The notes beneath the pieces are model-generated. The model made no database searches and was not told the DNA's origin. It saw only the letters and a program-made list of their open reading frames with translations. The translations under genes and the position numbers were made by a program. 64,000 nt of DNA from Spirochaetaceae bacterium (GTDB lineage Bacteria; Spirochaetota; Spirochaetia; DSM-27196; PWMO01), in the NCBI GenBank assembly GCA_007693485.1, contig REDM01000178.1, positions 1 through 64,000 on the forward strand, read 5' to 3'. Below, piece after piece: positions 9,770-18,260 of this stretch. Within the stretch, counting starts at the first letter, position 1. Each line of letters begins with the position of its first letter.

Positions 9770-10827
9770 CAGAACTGTGTCGGCATCTCCAGGACCAGAT
9801 CGCTGGTGCGCAATCGCTGGATCATGGCAGCGAGCCGGTTGCGGACGGCTTCGGGGACGTCGCGCTGAAAGAGACGGTGCTCGGTGTCAAAATCCACAAA
9901 TCCGTCGGCCACGCCCAGCACTTCTCCCCGGCCAAACTCGAGCGTTCCGTCAATCGCCTGAAGGACGCGCTGGTGGGCCGCGCGGTCGAGCCGCACGAGG
10001 GTACTCCCAATGACAATGCCGGCGGCCTCGTCGTAGCCGGACGAGTCGTACCAGAGTACGTAGGCCCCCTTGGTCCGGGCCGCGGCGATCACTCCCTGGT
10101 TTCCGCCACCGGCAATGGTCAGAATGACATCGGCACCGGTATCGATCATGCTGTTGGCGAGTTCGGTGGCCGCGGCGGCGTCAAACCAGTTTCCCAGCAC
10201 CCGGAAATCTACCTGACCCGAAGGCTCAACCGATTGCAGGCCGAGTTGAAAGGCGGGGCGGATGACCCGGTTCATGATCGGGTATTCCTGGCCTGCAAGC
10301 AGACCGGCGCGGGCACCCGGGCGGGCGTTGGGCATCGAGCTGCTGCTCACCAGCCCGGCAAAGTATCCGGACAGAAATGCCTGTTCCCGCTGGTTGAAGA
10401 GCACCGTCGCGACCGAGGGATTCCCCGACAGATAGCCGTCGAGTACCAGGAAGCGCTGATTGGGGAAGCTCTGTGAGACTTCGTCGGCAATCTCCGGCAT
10501 GGAAGGGTTGGAGGTGACGATGAGGTCGTGCTCACCCGAGGCGGCAAGTGCGGTCATGCTCTGCGGCCATTGCGCCTGGTTAAAGCCGCCTTCGATCACG
10601 CGCACCTCGGTTCCGGGACGCTCCTCGGCGGCTCGGCGCACTCCGGCGACGAGCATCTCGTAGGTGGGGCTTCCCTCAACCACGCCGGGAACAAAGACGG
10701 CAATCCGAAACTGTGCGTCGTCCGGCGTTTCCCGCGAACCCAGCGCCGCGAGGGGCAGGGCCGTGGTCGCCAGCAACGCCACCGCAATACATATCGTGAA
10801 GTGTCGATTCAAACGGGAATATGTCAT
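9769..10827 (-). CDS. BMP-family substrate-binding protein
   Basis: 352 residues with a signal peptide (hydrophobic 10-28, ending LPLAALGSRE) followed by a BMP/PnrA-like periplasmic binding domain beginning RIAVFVPGVVEGSPTYEMLV. Later blocks such as ADVILTIAGGGNQGVIAAA and VLWYDSSGYDEAAGIVIGS match the family. There is no cysteine at the cleavage site, so unlike most BMP proteins it is probably released into the periplasm rather than lipidated. First gene of the importer operon, with a good SD (CAGGGAGG). Known ligands of the family are mainly purine nucleosides; the divergent sugar kinase leaves other ligands possible. Confidence 0.85.
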   Translation of the reverse strand: MTYSRLNRHFTICIAVALLATTALPLAALGSRETPDDAQFRIAVFVPGVVEGSPTYEMLVAGVRRAAEERPGTEVRVIEGGFNQAQWPQSMTALAASGEHDLIVTSNPSMPEIADEVSQSFPNQRFLVLDGYLSGNPSVATVLFNQREQAFLSGYFAGLVSSSSMPNARPGARAGLLAGQEYPIMNRVIRPAFQLGLQSVEPSGQVDFRVLGNWFDAAAATELANSMIDTGADVILTIAGGGNQGVIAAARTKGAYVLWYDSSGYDEAAGIVIGSTLVRLDRAAHQRVLQAIDGTLEFGRGEVLGVADGFVDFDTEHRLFQRDVPEAVRNRLAAMIQRLRTSDLVLEMPTQF

Positions 10828-10912
10828 GAGGAAGAGCCTCCCTGGTGTAGAATGAAGACGACCTCCATACTACTCCAATCACCGCCAATGGAGAAGTAGA
10901 GGGCGACTCGAG

Positions 10913-10940
10913 TTGACCCGGTTTCGCCGCCCATGATAGG
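10913..10940 (+). promoter_or_regulatory. putative promoter of FGGY kinase gene
   Basis: TTGACC at 10913-10918, 16-bp gap, GATAGG at 10935-10940. Its -10 covers the upstream in-frame ATG at 10933, which argues for the downstream GTG start at 10990. The match is moderate. Confidence 0.35.
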
Positions 10941-10989
10941 TTCACCACGCTCGCCGGACGGTGCGAGCCTGCACTTCAGGGAGATTTCC

Positions 10990-12402
10990 GTGTCCGACCA
11001 CAGCCACAACGATCGTTCGGCCACGCTGCTCTGCGTTGATGTCGGGACATCGGCGATCAAGGCTGCCCTCATGCGCTACGACGGAACCTGTGCCCACTTC
11101 GAGTACGAGCGACTCCCCGTCGAGGCGCACGACGCCGATCGCTTCACTGCCGGGCTCTGGATGACCCACTTTTCCCGTCTGCTGCGCCGGATGATGGGAC
11201 GGGAAACCATCACCGGGGTGGTAATCAGTGGAAACGGGCCAACGATTGTCGCGGTGGACCGAAAGGGACGGGAAGTGGAGCCGGTCATGCTCTGGTTCGA
11301 CGGGCGGGAGCTGCGGATCTCCGGTGAGCCCTCCTTCTTCCTTCCCAAAATCGCCTGGTTTGCCGAGACCTTTCCGCGTCGGTTTGCGTCGGTCGCCCTG
11401 CTGCTCTCCTGTCCCGAGTATCTGAGCTATCGGCTCACCGGTGAGGCGTGTACCATCTCACCGTCCGACGAGTTTTCTTCCTTTATCTGGACACCGGACG
11501 GGATCGCCCGCTATGGATTGGATCCATCCCTGTTCCCGCCGATCGTCTCGTGCGGTACCGTGATTGGTGCGGTCCAACCGGCGATTGCCGCGGAGCTGGG
11601 AATCCCCGACGGGGTGCCCGTGATTGCCGGCGGCTCGGACTTCCTGATGAGCCTACTAGGCACGGCAACGGTGCTCCCCGGGCGCACCTGCGACCGCGCC
11701 GGCACCTCTGAAGGCATCAACCACTGCAGCGCCACCGTGGTTGACGATCCGCGGCTGCGCTGCCTTCCCCACGCGGTGGCGGGGCGGTACAACGTGGCGG
11801 GCATTCTCTCGTCCACGGGTCGGATCTTCGAGTGGTTCCGCGAGATCTCGGGACAGACCTCGGTTGCCTACGCCGACATACTCGAGGCGATCACGGCTCT
11901 TCCCTTCGACCGGCACATTCCCTGGTTTTTTCCCTCCATGCACCGCGGTGCCGCGTGGGAGTTCAGCCGCGGGATGTTCATCGAGCTCGGCGCACAGCAC
12001 GGCGTCGCGGAGATGGGACGCGCGGTGGTCGAGTCCATCGGCTACGCGGTGCGCGAAAGCGTGGACATCCTTGAGGAGAACGGCTGCGCAATTGATGAGC
12101 TGCGGGTATCCGGAGGCCAGGCAAAAAACGGCCCGTGGAACCAGATGAAGGCCGACATGATCGGCAAGCCGATCATCGTCGGGCAGATTGCCGACGCGGA
12201 GATCGTGGGCAACGCGTGTGCGGGGCTGGTTGGTCTTGGTCGATACGCTCGCCTCGATGAGGCGGCCGAGGCGCTCTATCGGGTATCGGCGCGCTACGAG
12301 CCCGACCCTGCGCGCCACCGCCGCTACCGCGACGGCTACGACCGGTATCAGCAGGCGTACGCTGCGTTTCGCCGCGCACTCGCAGACACGGGGTCACCAT
12401 AG
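10990..12402 (+). CDS. FGGY-family carbohydrate kinase
   Basis: 470 residues from the GTG at 10990, which has AGGGAGAT just upstream; the longer ORF from ATG 10933 would run through the promoter. Phosphate-binding segment CVDVGTSAIKAALM, substrate-side VMLWFDGRE, and the second-domain blocks GRTCDRAGTSEG and ELRVSGGQAKNGPWNQMKAD are those of FGGY kinases (XylB/GntK group), which phosphorylate pentoses, pentitols or similar sugars. Divergent from the BMP importer operon, suggesting that the importer brings in its substrate or a nucleoside-derived sugar. Exact sugar unknown. Confidence 0.85.
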   Translation: MSDHSHNDRSATLLCVDVGTSAIKAALMRYDGTCAHFEYERLPVEAHDADRFTAGLWMTHFSRLLRRMMGRETITGVVISGNGPTIVAVDRKGREVEPVMLWFDGRELRISGEPSFFLPKIAWFAETFPRRFASVALLLSCPEYLSYRLTGEACTISPSDEFSSFIWTPDGIARYGLDPSLFPPIVSCGTVIGAVQPAIAAELGIPDGVPVIAGGSDFLMSLLGTATVLPGRTCDRAGTSEGINHCSATVVDDPRLRCLPHAVAGRYNVAGILSSTGRIFEWFREISGQTSVAYADILEAITALPFDRHIPWFFPSMHRGAAWEFSRGMFIELGAQHGVAEMGRAVVESIGYAVRESVDILEENGCAIDELRVSGGQAKNGPWNQMKADMIGKPIIVGQIADAEIVGNACAGLVGLGRYARLDEAAEALYRVSARYEPDPARHRRYRDGYDRYQQAYAAFRRALADTGSP

Positions 12403-12406
12403 GCCG

Positions 12407-15400
12407 TCAGGGCGATTCCATCAGATAGCGCAGATAACACTCGCGTACGAAGGATCGGGTTGACCCAAGCTCATCGTAGAAATCTCCCTCCAACGACATC
12501 GCGCGCTTCATGCGTTTGGCAAGCGCCGTTCTCAGCTCGGGGCTCGACGGGAGTCGGTGAACCTGGCGGTCTTCAAGAATCTGCAGAAAGTGTTCCACGC
12601 GTCGCAGCAGCACGTAGGCGTGACTCAGACGCTGCGCGGTTGCCGTATCCAGCGAACCGTGTTCGGCGAGCGCGGCCAGCGCCTGCAGGGTGTTACCCGA
12701 GAGCAGCGCGTCACCGGACCGACCATGGATCATCTGCAGCCCCTGAACCAGAAACTCAATATCGCGAATGCCCCCAACTCCGTTCTTGACGTCGTTGTCC
12801 GTATCGGAGCGGTCCACCGCGGTATCGCGAAGCGACGAGATGGACGCCCGGATCTGCTCGGGGGAGCCGGAAGCAAAAAAGGCGGGTTTTACCGCTTCCA
12901 GGAACGACCACCCCACCGGGAGGGCACCGGCAATTGGGCGAAGTTTGAGCAGCGCCTGGTGCTCCCAGAGGGACGCATTCTGTTCGTAGTAGCGAATCAG
13001 AGACGCGGTCGGCTGGGCGAGGGTGCCGGACGAGCCGAAGGGGCGCAGGCGCAGATCCACGCGATAGAGGTAGCCTTCCGCGGTGTGGTTGGAGAGCGCG
13101 GCGCGCAGCTGCATCATGACCGTATCAAACAGCCGCTGATCGCGCGCGCGGTTGGCTTCCGGCCCCGGGTCAAAAAGGGCAAGCAGGTCGATGTCCGAGC
13201 TGTAGTTGAGCTCTCCGCCCCCCAGTTTGCCGAAGGCAAGCACGCAGAACCGCTCGCGCTCGTCCGGTCGGTCCGACGCGCTCCAGATTCGGTCCAGGGC
13301 CACCCGGGTCAGGGCGCAGGCCAGATCGGACAACTCGGCGGTAATCTCGGCGAGCGGGGCGTGCAGACAGATGTCGCGGGTACCAATCCGCAGGACCTCG
13401 CGGCGACGAAACCGGCGGAGCGCGTCGAGCCAGTCTTCATCATTGAGGTTGCGATCGACCACCGCCTGAAGATCGAGAAGGAACTCATCGAGCGTGCGCG
13501 CCCGACGGACCACTTCATACGCGGTTGCCCACTCGAGGAAGTCCGGATTCTGGATCAGGGTGTCGGAGAGAAACTGGCTTCCGGCAAAGATGGCGATCAG
13601 GATGCGAAGGCGTTGCGGTTGAGTCTGCAGTTGCCGAAGGTGTTCCTCCGGGTTCTCGATTGCCTCAACAAAGGTCTCCCAGTTATTCAGCGCCATGTCC
13701 GGGTCTGGGCAGGCACGCACCACATCCCAGGCGAGAATGGCAAGCTCGGCAAAGAGGAACTGCCGGTCGCCTTCCCCGGCGAGGCCGCTCCAGTTTCGAT
13801 ACGCCCGCTGGATGTTGGTAAAGCCCCCGGCGCTGAGGATGGCCTCTTTGCGCTGGTCGTCTATATCCTCGGTAAGAATCAGGTCGGCGATGTTGCCGGT
13901 TGCACTCCCGGGCAGCGCATCACGACCGAGCTCTCGCTCCACAAATGCGCGCACATCAGCCGATCGCGCTTCAAACTCCATGTGCAGCTGCTCGGCGGGG
14001 GAGAGTTCTCCGCGGGTCTGGTACCCCATGCGCCGCGCAAGGTGGAGGTACTCCAGCGAGTCAAGCTCCGGAAGAAAAAGGTCCTGGGCGTTGCCGCGCA
14101 GCATGCGTAGTCCGTTGATCAGAATGCGGAAAAACCGGTACGCGGCAACCAGTCGTGCCGCGTACTGCTCGTGCATGCGTCCCGCTTCAACCAGTGCGTG
14201 CAGCGCGCGGTGAATCCGTGGCGTTCGGAGGGCGCGGTTTGTGCATCCGTGAATCACTTGTAGAATCTGTACGCTGTACTCGAGGTCAACCAGTCCGCCG
14301 GGGCTGAACTTGGCGTTGAGCCGTCCCTCCGCACTCTTTTCCTGCAGCTGCAGCGCCCGGAGTCGCTTCAATTCGGGCAGATCGATCGATTGGCCCGAAT
14401 AGATCAGATCATCGCGGATGCTCTGTACGTGTTTTGCCAGTTCGCGGTCGCCGCCGATGCGCCGCATGCGAACCAGAGCGAGTCGTTCGAGAGCCACCGC
14501 TTCGCGGCTGTAGTAACGGGCAAACGAAGCCAGACTTACTGCAACCGGACCGGCGTTTCCATGGGGACGCAGACGCAGGTCAATATGGAAAATTCCTTCG
14601 CGTTTTGCCTCTATGAGCGAGACCGCTTCCTGGAACATTCTGTTGAAATACTCCCGGTTCTCGATGGACTCCGAACCGTCGGTGCGCCCGTCGTCAGAGT
14701 AGAGAAACATCAGTTCGATGTCGGACGCGTACCCCAGCGCCTCTCCGCCCAGCTTTCCCAGCCCCATGACCGCCCAGGATGCGGGGAGTCCCGCCACGCT
14801 GCGAGGGGTACCGTAGCGCTCTGTGGCCTCCTGCACTGCGATGTCGAGCGCCGCGTTCACAATTGCCTCAGCAAGCGCGGTGAGCCGGGTACTGAGGAAA
14901 AAAAACTCAAGCGAGGGATTCCGAATGTGGTCCAGATCGATGAGGTAGTTCTGGTTGTCCTTGAAATCGTTCAGGGCGCTTCGTTTCTGGTCCCGGGTGG
15001 TCTTGTCCGCGAGCACCCGTTGCAGCGACTCGGTCATCTGCTCGGGCTCCAGGCTCAGCAGCGTTTCACTGTCCGAGGGGTCGAGCATGGGAAGTACCGT
15101 TTCATACTGCAAGCGCAGGAAGTCTTCCCACAGGTAGTCGCTTGCGCCGAGCAGACGTGCCAGGTCCTGAAGGACTTTGGGGCTGGAGAGAAGGCTTCCG
15201 ATGGTTCCCTGGCGAGAGAGGTGAATGAAGTCCTGGATCATCGTCTCAAATCGTTGCAACGAGCGGTAGGGGTCGGGCGATTGATGGAGGAAGTAGGTGA
15301 ACTGCTTGGTAAAGGCAACCGAAAGGCGCAACTGGTTCAGCCACTGTTCGTCCTGCACCGCAGCGCCGGTGGCGTCAACCAGATCAAAACTGTCTTCGAT

Positions 15401-16231
15401 GCGCCGGCCATTGGTTCGAATCTCCACGTGTTCGATTGATAGTCCGTGCAGGGCAATCGCACTGCTGAGGGCGTAGAGAAAAAACGGCGTGTCCTCGGAG
15501 AGGATCTTCATGCGGGTGGTTTCGGTTACGGCTGTATCAAACTCTACGTCCACCGGGTAGAGGATCCGCTCTGCCTGGATGGTCGACTCGGCGAGCGCTT
15601 CGACCACAAGCTCGTTGATCGCCTGCTTCGCGGCTTCCAGACTCTCGGCAGTATTGCGATGCAGCAGAGGAATAAAGCGCCCGAGTTCAGCCTCAAAGCG
15701 CGCAAGCCATTCGTTCGCCGGTTCACGGATCCGTCCCGTGAAGCTGTCGACAATAATCCGTTTCCCACGCCCGCTGGTGCGGTCGGTCGCTTTCAGCCGC
15801 TGATGCTGCAGGTAGCGTGCGCGCGAGTCACGGTTGGGAAACACCCTGCGCAGCTCCCGTTGGTCGATTTCCTGAGCGGGATCATCGGTTGCGTCTGCGC
15901 CTGTACGCGAGGTGTAGATGTCACCGGCGGTCACGTTGAACCCGGTAGCGGCGAGTACGCCGGTCAGCACCGAGAACTCAGCAGCGTAATCCCACGCAAC
16001 CACCGTTACCGTTACCTCGGACTCACCGTCGCCGGTGTGTGGGCCCTTTGTCATCGAGAGGCGAAAGAGTCGCTCGCCGTCGAGGCTCGCGGCCAGGGTG
16101 AGGTGATCGGCAATTTCCTGCGGGGGGCGCTCGGCGGTATACCGCTCCGGCATGGTCTCGAGCCAGTTCTGTACCCGCTCGCGGGGCAGGTCAGGTACGA
16201 GTCGGGCGATCGCTTCTTCTGCGGGTTGCAT
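12407..16231 (-). CDS. glnE: GlnE-like glutamine synthetase adenylyltransferase with two N-terminal ACT domains
   Basis: 1274 residues, about 320 more than usual for GlnE. Residues about 72-165 and 238-290 read as GlnD-like ACT domains: VTVVAWDYAAEFSVLTGVLA followed by IIVDSFTGRI, and MKILSEDTPFFLYALSSAIA followed by IEDSFDLVDATG. Two nucleotidyltransferase/HD-like halves follow: GLGKLGGEALGYASDIEL (about 490-507) with DLRLRPHGNAGP, and AFGKLGGGELNYSSDIDL (about 999-1016) with VDLRLRPFGSSG. GlnE adenylylates and deadenylylates glutamine synthetase. The first half has D-x-E where the family usually has D-x-D. I start at ATG 16231; the ORF extension to 16363 would run back across a terminator and into the PII gene. 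No separate glnD is in the window. Confidence 0.88.
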   Translation of the reverse strand: MQPAEEAIARLVPDLPRERVQNWLETMPERYTAERPPQEIADHLTLAASLDGERLFRLSMTKGPHTGDGESEVTVTVVAWDYAAEFSVLTGVLAATGFNVTAGDIYTSRTGADATDDPAQEIDQRELRRVFPNRDSRARYLQHQRLKATDRTSGRGKRIIVDSFTGRIREPANEWLARFEAELGRFIPLLHRNTAESLEAAKQAINELVVEALAESTIQAERILYPVDVEFDTAVTETTRMKILSEDTPFFLYALSSAIALHGLSIEHVEIRTNGRRIEDSFDLVDATGAAVQDEQWLNQLRLSVAFTKQFTYFLHQSPDPYRSLQRFETMIQDFIHLSRQGTIGSLLSSPKVLQDLARLLGASDYLWEDFLRLQYETVLPMLDPSDSETLLSLEPEQMTESLQRVLADKTTRDQKRSALNDFKDNQNYLIDLDHIRNPSLEFFFLSTRLTALAEAIVNAALDIAVQEATERYGTPRSVAGLPASWAVMGLGKLGGEALGYASDIELMFLYSDDGRTDGSESIENREYFNRMFQEAVSLIEAKREGIFHIDLRLRPHGNAGPVAVSLASFARYYSREAVALERLALVRMRRIGGDRELAKHVQSIRDDLIYSGQSIDLPELKRLRALQLQEKSAEGRLNAKFSPGGLVDLEYSVQILQVIHGCTNRALRTPRIHRALHALVEAGRMHEQYAARLVAAYRFFRILINGLRMLRGNAQDLFLPELDSLEYLHLARRMGYQTRGELSPAEQLHMEFEARSADVRAFVERELGRDALPGSATGNIADLILTEDIDDQRKEAILSAGGFTNIQRAYRNWSGLAGEGDRQFLFAELAILAWDVVRACPDPDMALNNWETFVEAIENPEEHLRQLQTQPQRLRILIAIFAGSQFLSDTLIQNPDFLEWATAYEVVRRARTLDEFLLDLQAVVDRNLNDEDWLDALRRFRRREVLRIGTRDICLHAPLAEITAELSDLACALTRVALDRIWSASDRPDERERFCVLAFGKLGGGELNYSSDIDLLALFDPGPEANRARDQRLFDTVMMQLRAALSNHTAEGYLYRVDLRLRPFGSSGTLAQPTASLIRYYEQNASLWEHQALLKLRPIAGALPVGWSFLEAVKPAFFASGSPEQIRASISSLRDTAVDRSDTDNDVKNGVGGIRDIEFLVQGLQMIHGRSGDALLSGNTLQALAALAEHGSLDTATAQRLSHAYVLLRRVEHFLQILEDRQVHRLPSSPELRTALAKRMKRAMSLEGDFYDELGSTRSFVRECYLRYLMESP

Positions 16232-16246
16232 ACCCGTGCACTCTAC

Positions 16247-16282
16247 AAAAAAACGGCGCGAAGGACAAAGGCCCTTCGCGCC
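16247..16282 (-). terminator. rho-independent terminator between PII gene and glnE
   Basis: Perfect 10-bp stem GGCGCGAAGG (16255-16264) / CCTTCGCGCC (16273-16282) with an 8-nt loop. On the minus strand it is followed by seven U (A-run 16247-16253). It lies 33 bp after the PII stop and 16 bp before the glnE ATG. Confidence 0.9.
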
Positions 16283-16314
16283 GGGTGTGTGATATGAGCG
16301 AAACCAGCTGAGCG

Positions 16315-16656
16315 TCAGCCGATCGCTTCTTTTCCTTTCTCCCCGCTTCGGATGCGGATGCAATCCTCAAGCGGCAGTACAAAGATCTTGCCGTCACCGA
16401 TCTCTCCGGTTCGCGCTCCGCGAATCACGGCGTCAATGGTGGTCTGGACAAAGTCGTCGTTCACGGCGATCTCGATGCGCGTCTTCTTCAGAAGATTCAC
16501 CTCGATGTCAACGCCGCGGTACGATTCGGTGTACCCCTTCTGCTGTCCGCAGCCAAGGGAGTTTGTCACCGACATCTTGAAGACCTCCGACTTGTACAGC
16601 TCTTCTTTTACGTCGTTCAGCTTGTGCGGCTGAATGTATGCGATGATCAGTTTCAT
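16315..16656 (-). CDS. glnK: PII signal-transduction protein lacking Tyr51
   Basis: 113 residues, standard PII length, starting at ATG 16656 six bases after AGGGAGA; an in-frame GTG at 16662 sits directly on the SD. ATP and 2-oxoglutarate residues are conserved: G37, Q39, K40, K58, the TGEIGDGK loop (G87, G89, K90), R101 and R103. The T-loop reads [13 protein letters not shown], so position 51 is Ile and position 49 is Val. Neither uridylylation at Tyr51 nor the cyanobacterial Ser49 phosphorylation is possible. It follows amtB by 12 bp, so it is the GlnK-type partner that blocks the ammonium channel. Confidence 0.95.
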   Translation of the reverse strand: MKLIIAYIQPHKLNDVKEELYKSEVFKMSVTNSLGCGQQKGYTESYRGVDIEVNLLKKTRIEIAVNDDFVQTTIDAVIRGARTGEIGDGKIFVLPLEDCIRIRSGEKGKEAIG

Positions 16657-16668
16657 TGCCACTCTCCC

Positions 16669-18012
16669 TTACATGTTGCTGAAGATCTGGAATCCGGCGT
16701 ACGACTCCATACCGTGTTCACCGATGTCGAGACCGATGAGTTCCTCGGTTTCCGTTACGCGCAGCTTACCAGCAGCCTTCAGAATGCTGAACAGGATGAG
16801 CGTGGTAACCACAACCCAGGCAAACACCGCGACAACACCTACAAACTGTACACCGAGCTGGCCGATTCCGCCACCGTAAAAGAGCCCAACTACGTCCGGA
16901 TCGTTTACACCGGTTGCGAAGAGGCCAACCGCCAGAGTACCCCAGACACCGCAGATACCGTGGACGGAGATCGCACCAACGGGATCGTCAATGTGGAACA
17001 CCTTGTCGAAGAGCTCTACCGAACCCACAACGATGATACCGGCAATGAGACCCACGATGACCGACCCAAAGGGGCTGATGACCCAGGTTCCCGCCGTAAT
17101 GCCAACCAAGCCTGCCAGCGCACCGTTGAGCGAGAAGCTCGGATCCGGCTTTCCAAACGCAAACCATGAGGTGAACATGGCCGCCACGGCACCCGCTGAT
17201 GCGCCAAGGGTGGTGGTCACAAAGACGTGAGCGATGTCAAGGTCGGTTCCCGACAGGGTGCTTCCCCCGTTAAACCCATACCAGCCAAACCAGAGGATGA
17301 AGACGCCCAACGCGGCCAACGGCATATTGTGTCCGGGGATCGCCTTGGGAACAATCTTGCCGTCCACCTTGACGTACTTGCCCTTGCGGGGTCCCAGAAT
17401 GATCGCACCAACCATGGCCGCCCACGCACCAACGCTGTGCACGACGGTGCTTCCGGCAAAGTCATGGAAACCCATGCCGCCCAACCAGCCGTCGTCACTC
17501 CAGATCCAGTGTCCCGAGATCGGATAAATGATCGCGCTGATAATCACGCTGTAGATCAGATAGCCGGTGAACTGAGTCCGTTCAGCCATCGCTCCAGAGA
17601 CAATGGTCGCAGCGGTTGCGGCGAAGACCACCTGGAAAAACCAGTCCCGGTAGATCTCGTAGTCGGCACCGGCCAGGAAGAACTCGTCGGTTCCAAGAAA
17701 TCCACCTGCAGACGCTCCGTACATGAGCGCCCAGCCGATGGCCCAGTACGCAAGCGCGCCCGCCGAGAAGTCCATCAGGTTCTTCATGATGATGTTACCC
17801 GCGTTTTTTGCACGGGTAAGACCGGTCTCCACCATCGCGAAACCCGCCTGCATGAAGAACACCAAGGCACCTGCCAGCACAAGCCAGATCATGTCGAACG
17901 AGCTCTGATAGAGGTCCAACAGTTCGGCTGTGGCGGCATCCTGTGCGTACAGAGCAGTCCCACTAAGGAGCATGACAGCTGCAAAACACAGGAGAAGGAT
18001 CTTTTTGTTCAT
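16669..18012 (-). CDS. amtB: ammonium transporter AmtB
   Basis: 447 residues with a cleavable signal peptide (ending GTALYAQ) and eleven expected membrane helices. Amt landmarks include GFAMVETGLTRAKNAGNI, DFAGSTVVHSVGAWAA with the first pore histidine, and GAISVHGICGVWGT with the second. It conducts ammonium across the inner membrane. SD AGGAGGGC precedes the ATG. A sigma-54 promoter lies 45 bp upstream and a NifA-like activator gene ends about 190 bp beyond that, so expression is probably induced under nitrogen limitation. Confidence 0.97.
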   Translation of the reverse strand: MNKKILLLCFAAVMLLSGTALYAQDAATAELLDLYQSSFDMIWLVLAGALVFFMQAGFAMVETGLTRAKNAGNIIMKNLMDFSAGALAYWAIGWALMYGASAGGFLGTDEFFLAGADYEIYRDWFFQVVFAATAATIVSGAMAERTQFTGYLIYSVIISAIIYPISGHWIWSDDGWLGGMGFHDFAGSTVVHSVGAWAAMVGAIILGPRKGKYVKVDGKIVPKAIPGHNMPLAALGVFILWFGWYGFNGGSTLSGTDLDIAHVFVTTTLGASAGAVAAMFTSWFAFGKPDPSFSLNGALAGLVGITAGTWVISPFGSVIVGLIAGIIVVGSVELFDKVFHIDDPVGAISVHGICGVWGTLAVGLFATGVNDPDVVGLFYGGGIGQLGVQFVGVVAVFAWVVVTTLILFSILKAAGKLRVTETEELIGLDIGEHGMESYAGFQIFSNM

Positions 18013-18056
18013 CGTAGAAGCCCTCCTAAAAGAATTGGTTACTCTGGCTGTCAGTT

Positions 18057-18072
18057 AGCAAAACACATACCA
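18057..18072 (-). promoter_or_regulatory. sigma-54 promoter of amtB-glnK
   Basis: On the minus strand the sequence is TGGTATGTGTTTTGCT, matching TGGYAYG-N4-TTGCW, with GG and GC exactly 10 bp apart. The start of transcription would fall near 18046, 34 bp before the amtB ATG. Confidence 0.85.
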
Positions 18073-18163
18073 ACAAAATGGTTTGAGGAGAGAAAAATTT
18101 AAACCAATGTGGGGGAGTGATTTATCTATAACACCATGTGGAGAGCGATGAAAGCGGGAAGGC

Positions 18164-18201
18164 CATTCTCGTCCTCCGTGCTGAAAGAAGCAACGAGAAT
18201 G
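18164..18201. promoter_or_regulatory. inverted repeat, candidate upstream activator site
   Basis: CATTCTCGT (18164-18172) and ACGAGAATG (18193-18201) form a perfect 9-bp inverted repeat about 90-145 bp upstream of the sigma-54 promoter. No U-run follows the stem on either strand, so a terminator is unlikely. The remaining sequence 18073-18260 is AT-rich and shows no ORF. Confidence 0.4.
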
Positions 18202-18260
18202 TAGTAAAAAAGACGAAACAAAACAGAAATGTCAGTTGGCGGTGGGGGAGCGTCGGGATC

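Noticed and set aside
12557-14110. 517-codon open frame on the plus strand opposite glnE
   Set aside because: Antisense shadow of a recognised gene; its protein is low complexity with no known domain.
18164-18201. Inverted repeat as terminator of the NifA-like gene
   Set aside because: No U-run follows the stem on the minus strand; the only A/T run lies on the wrong side.
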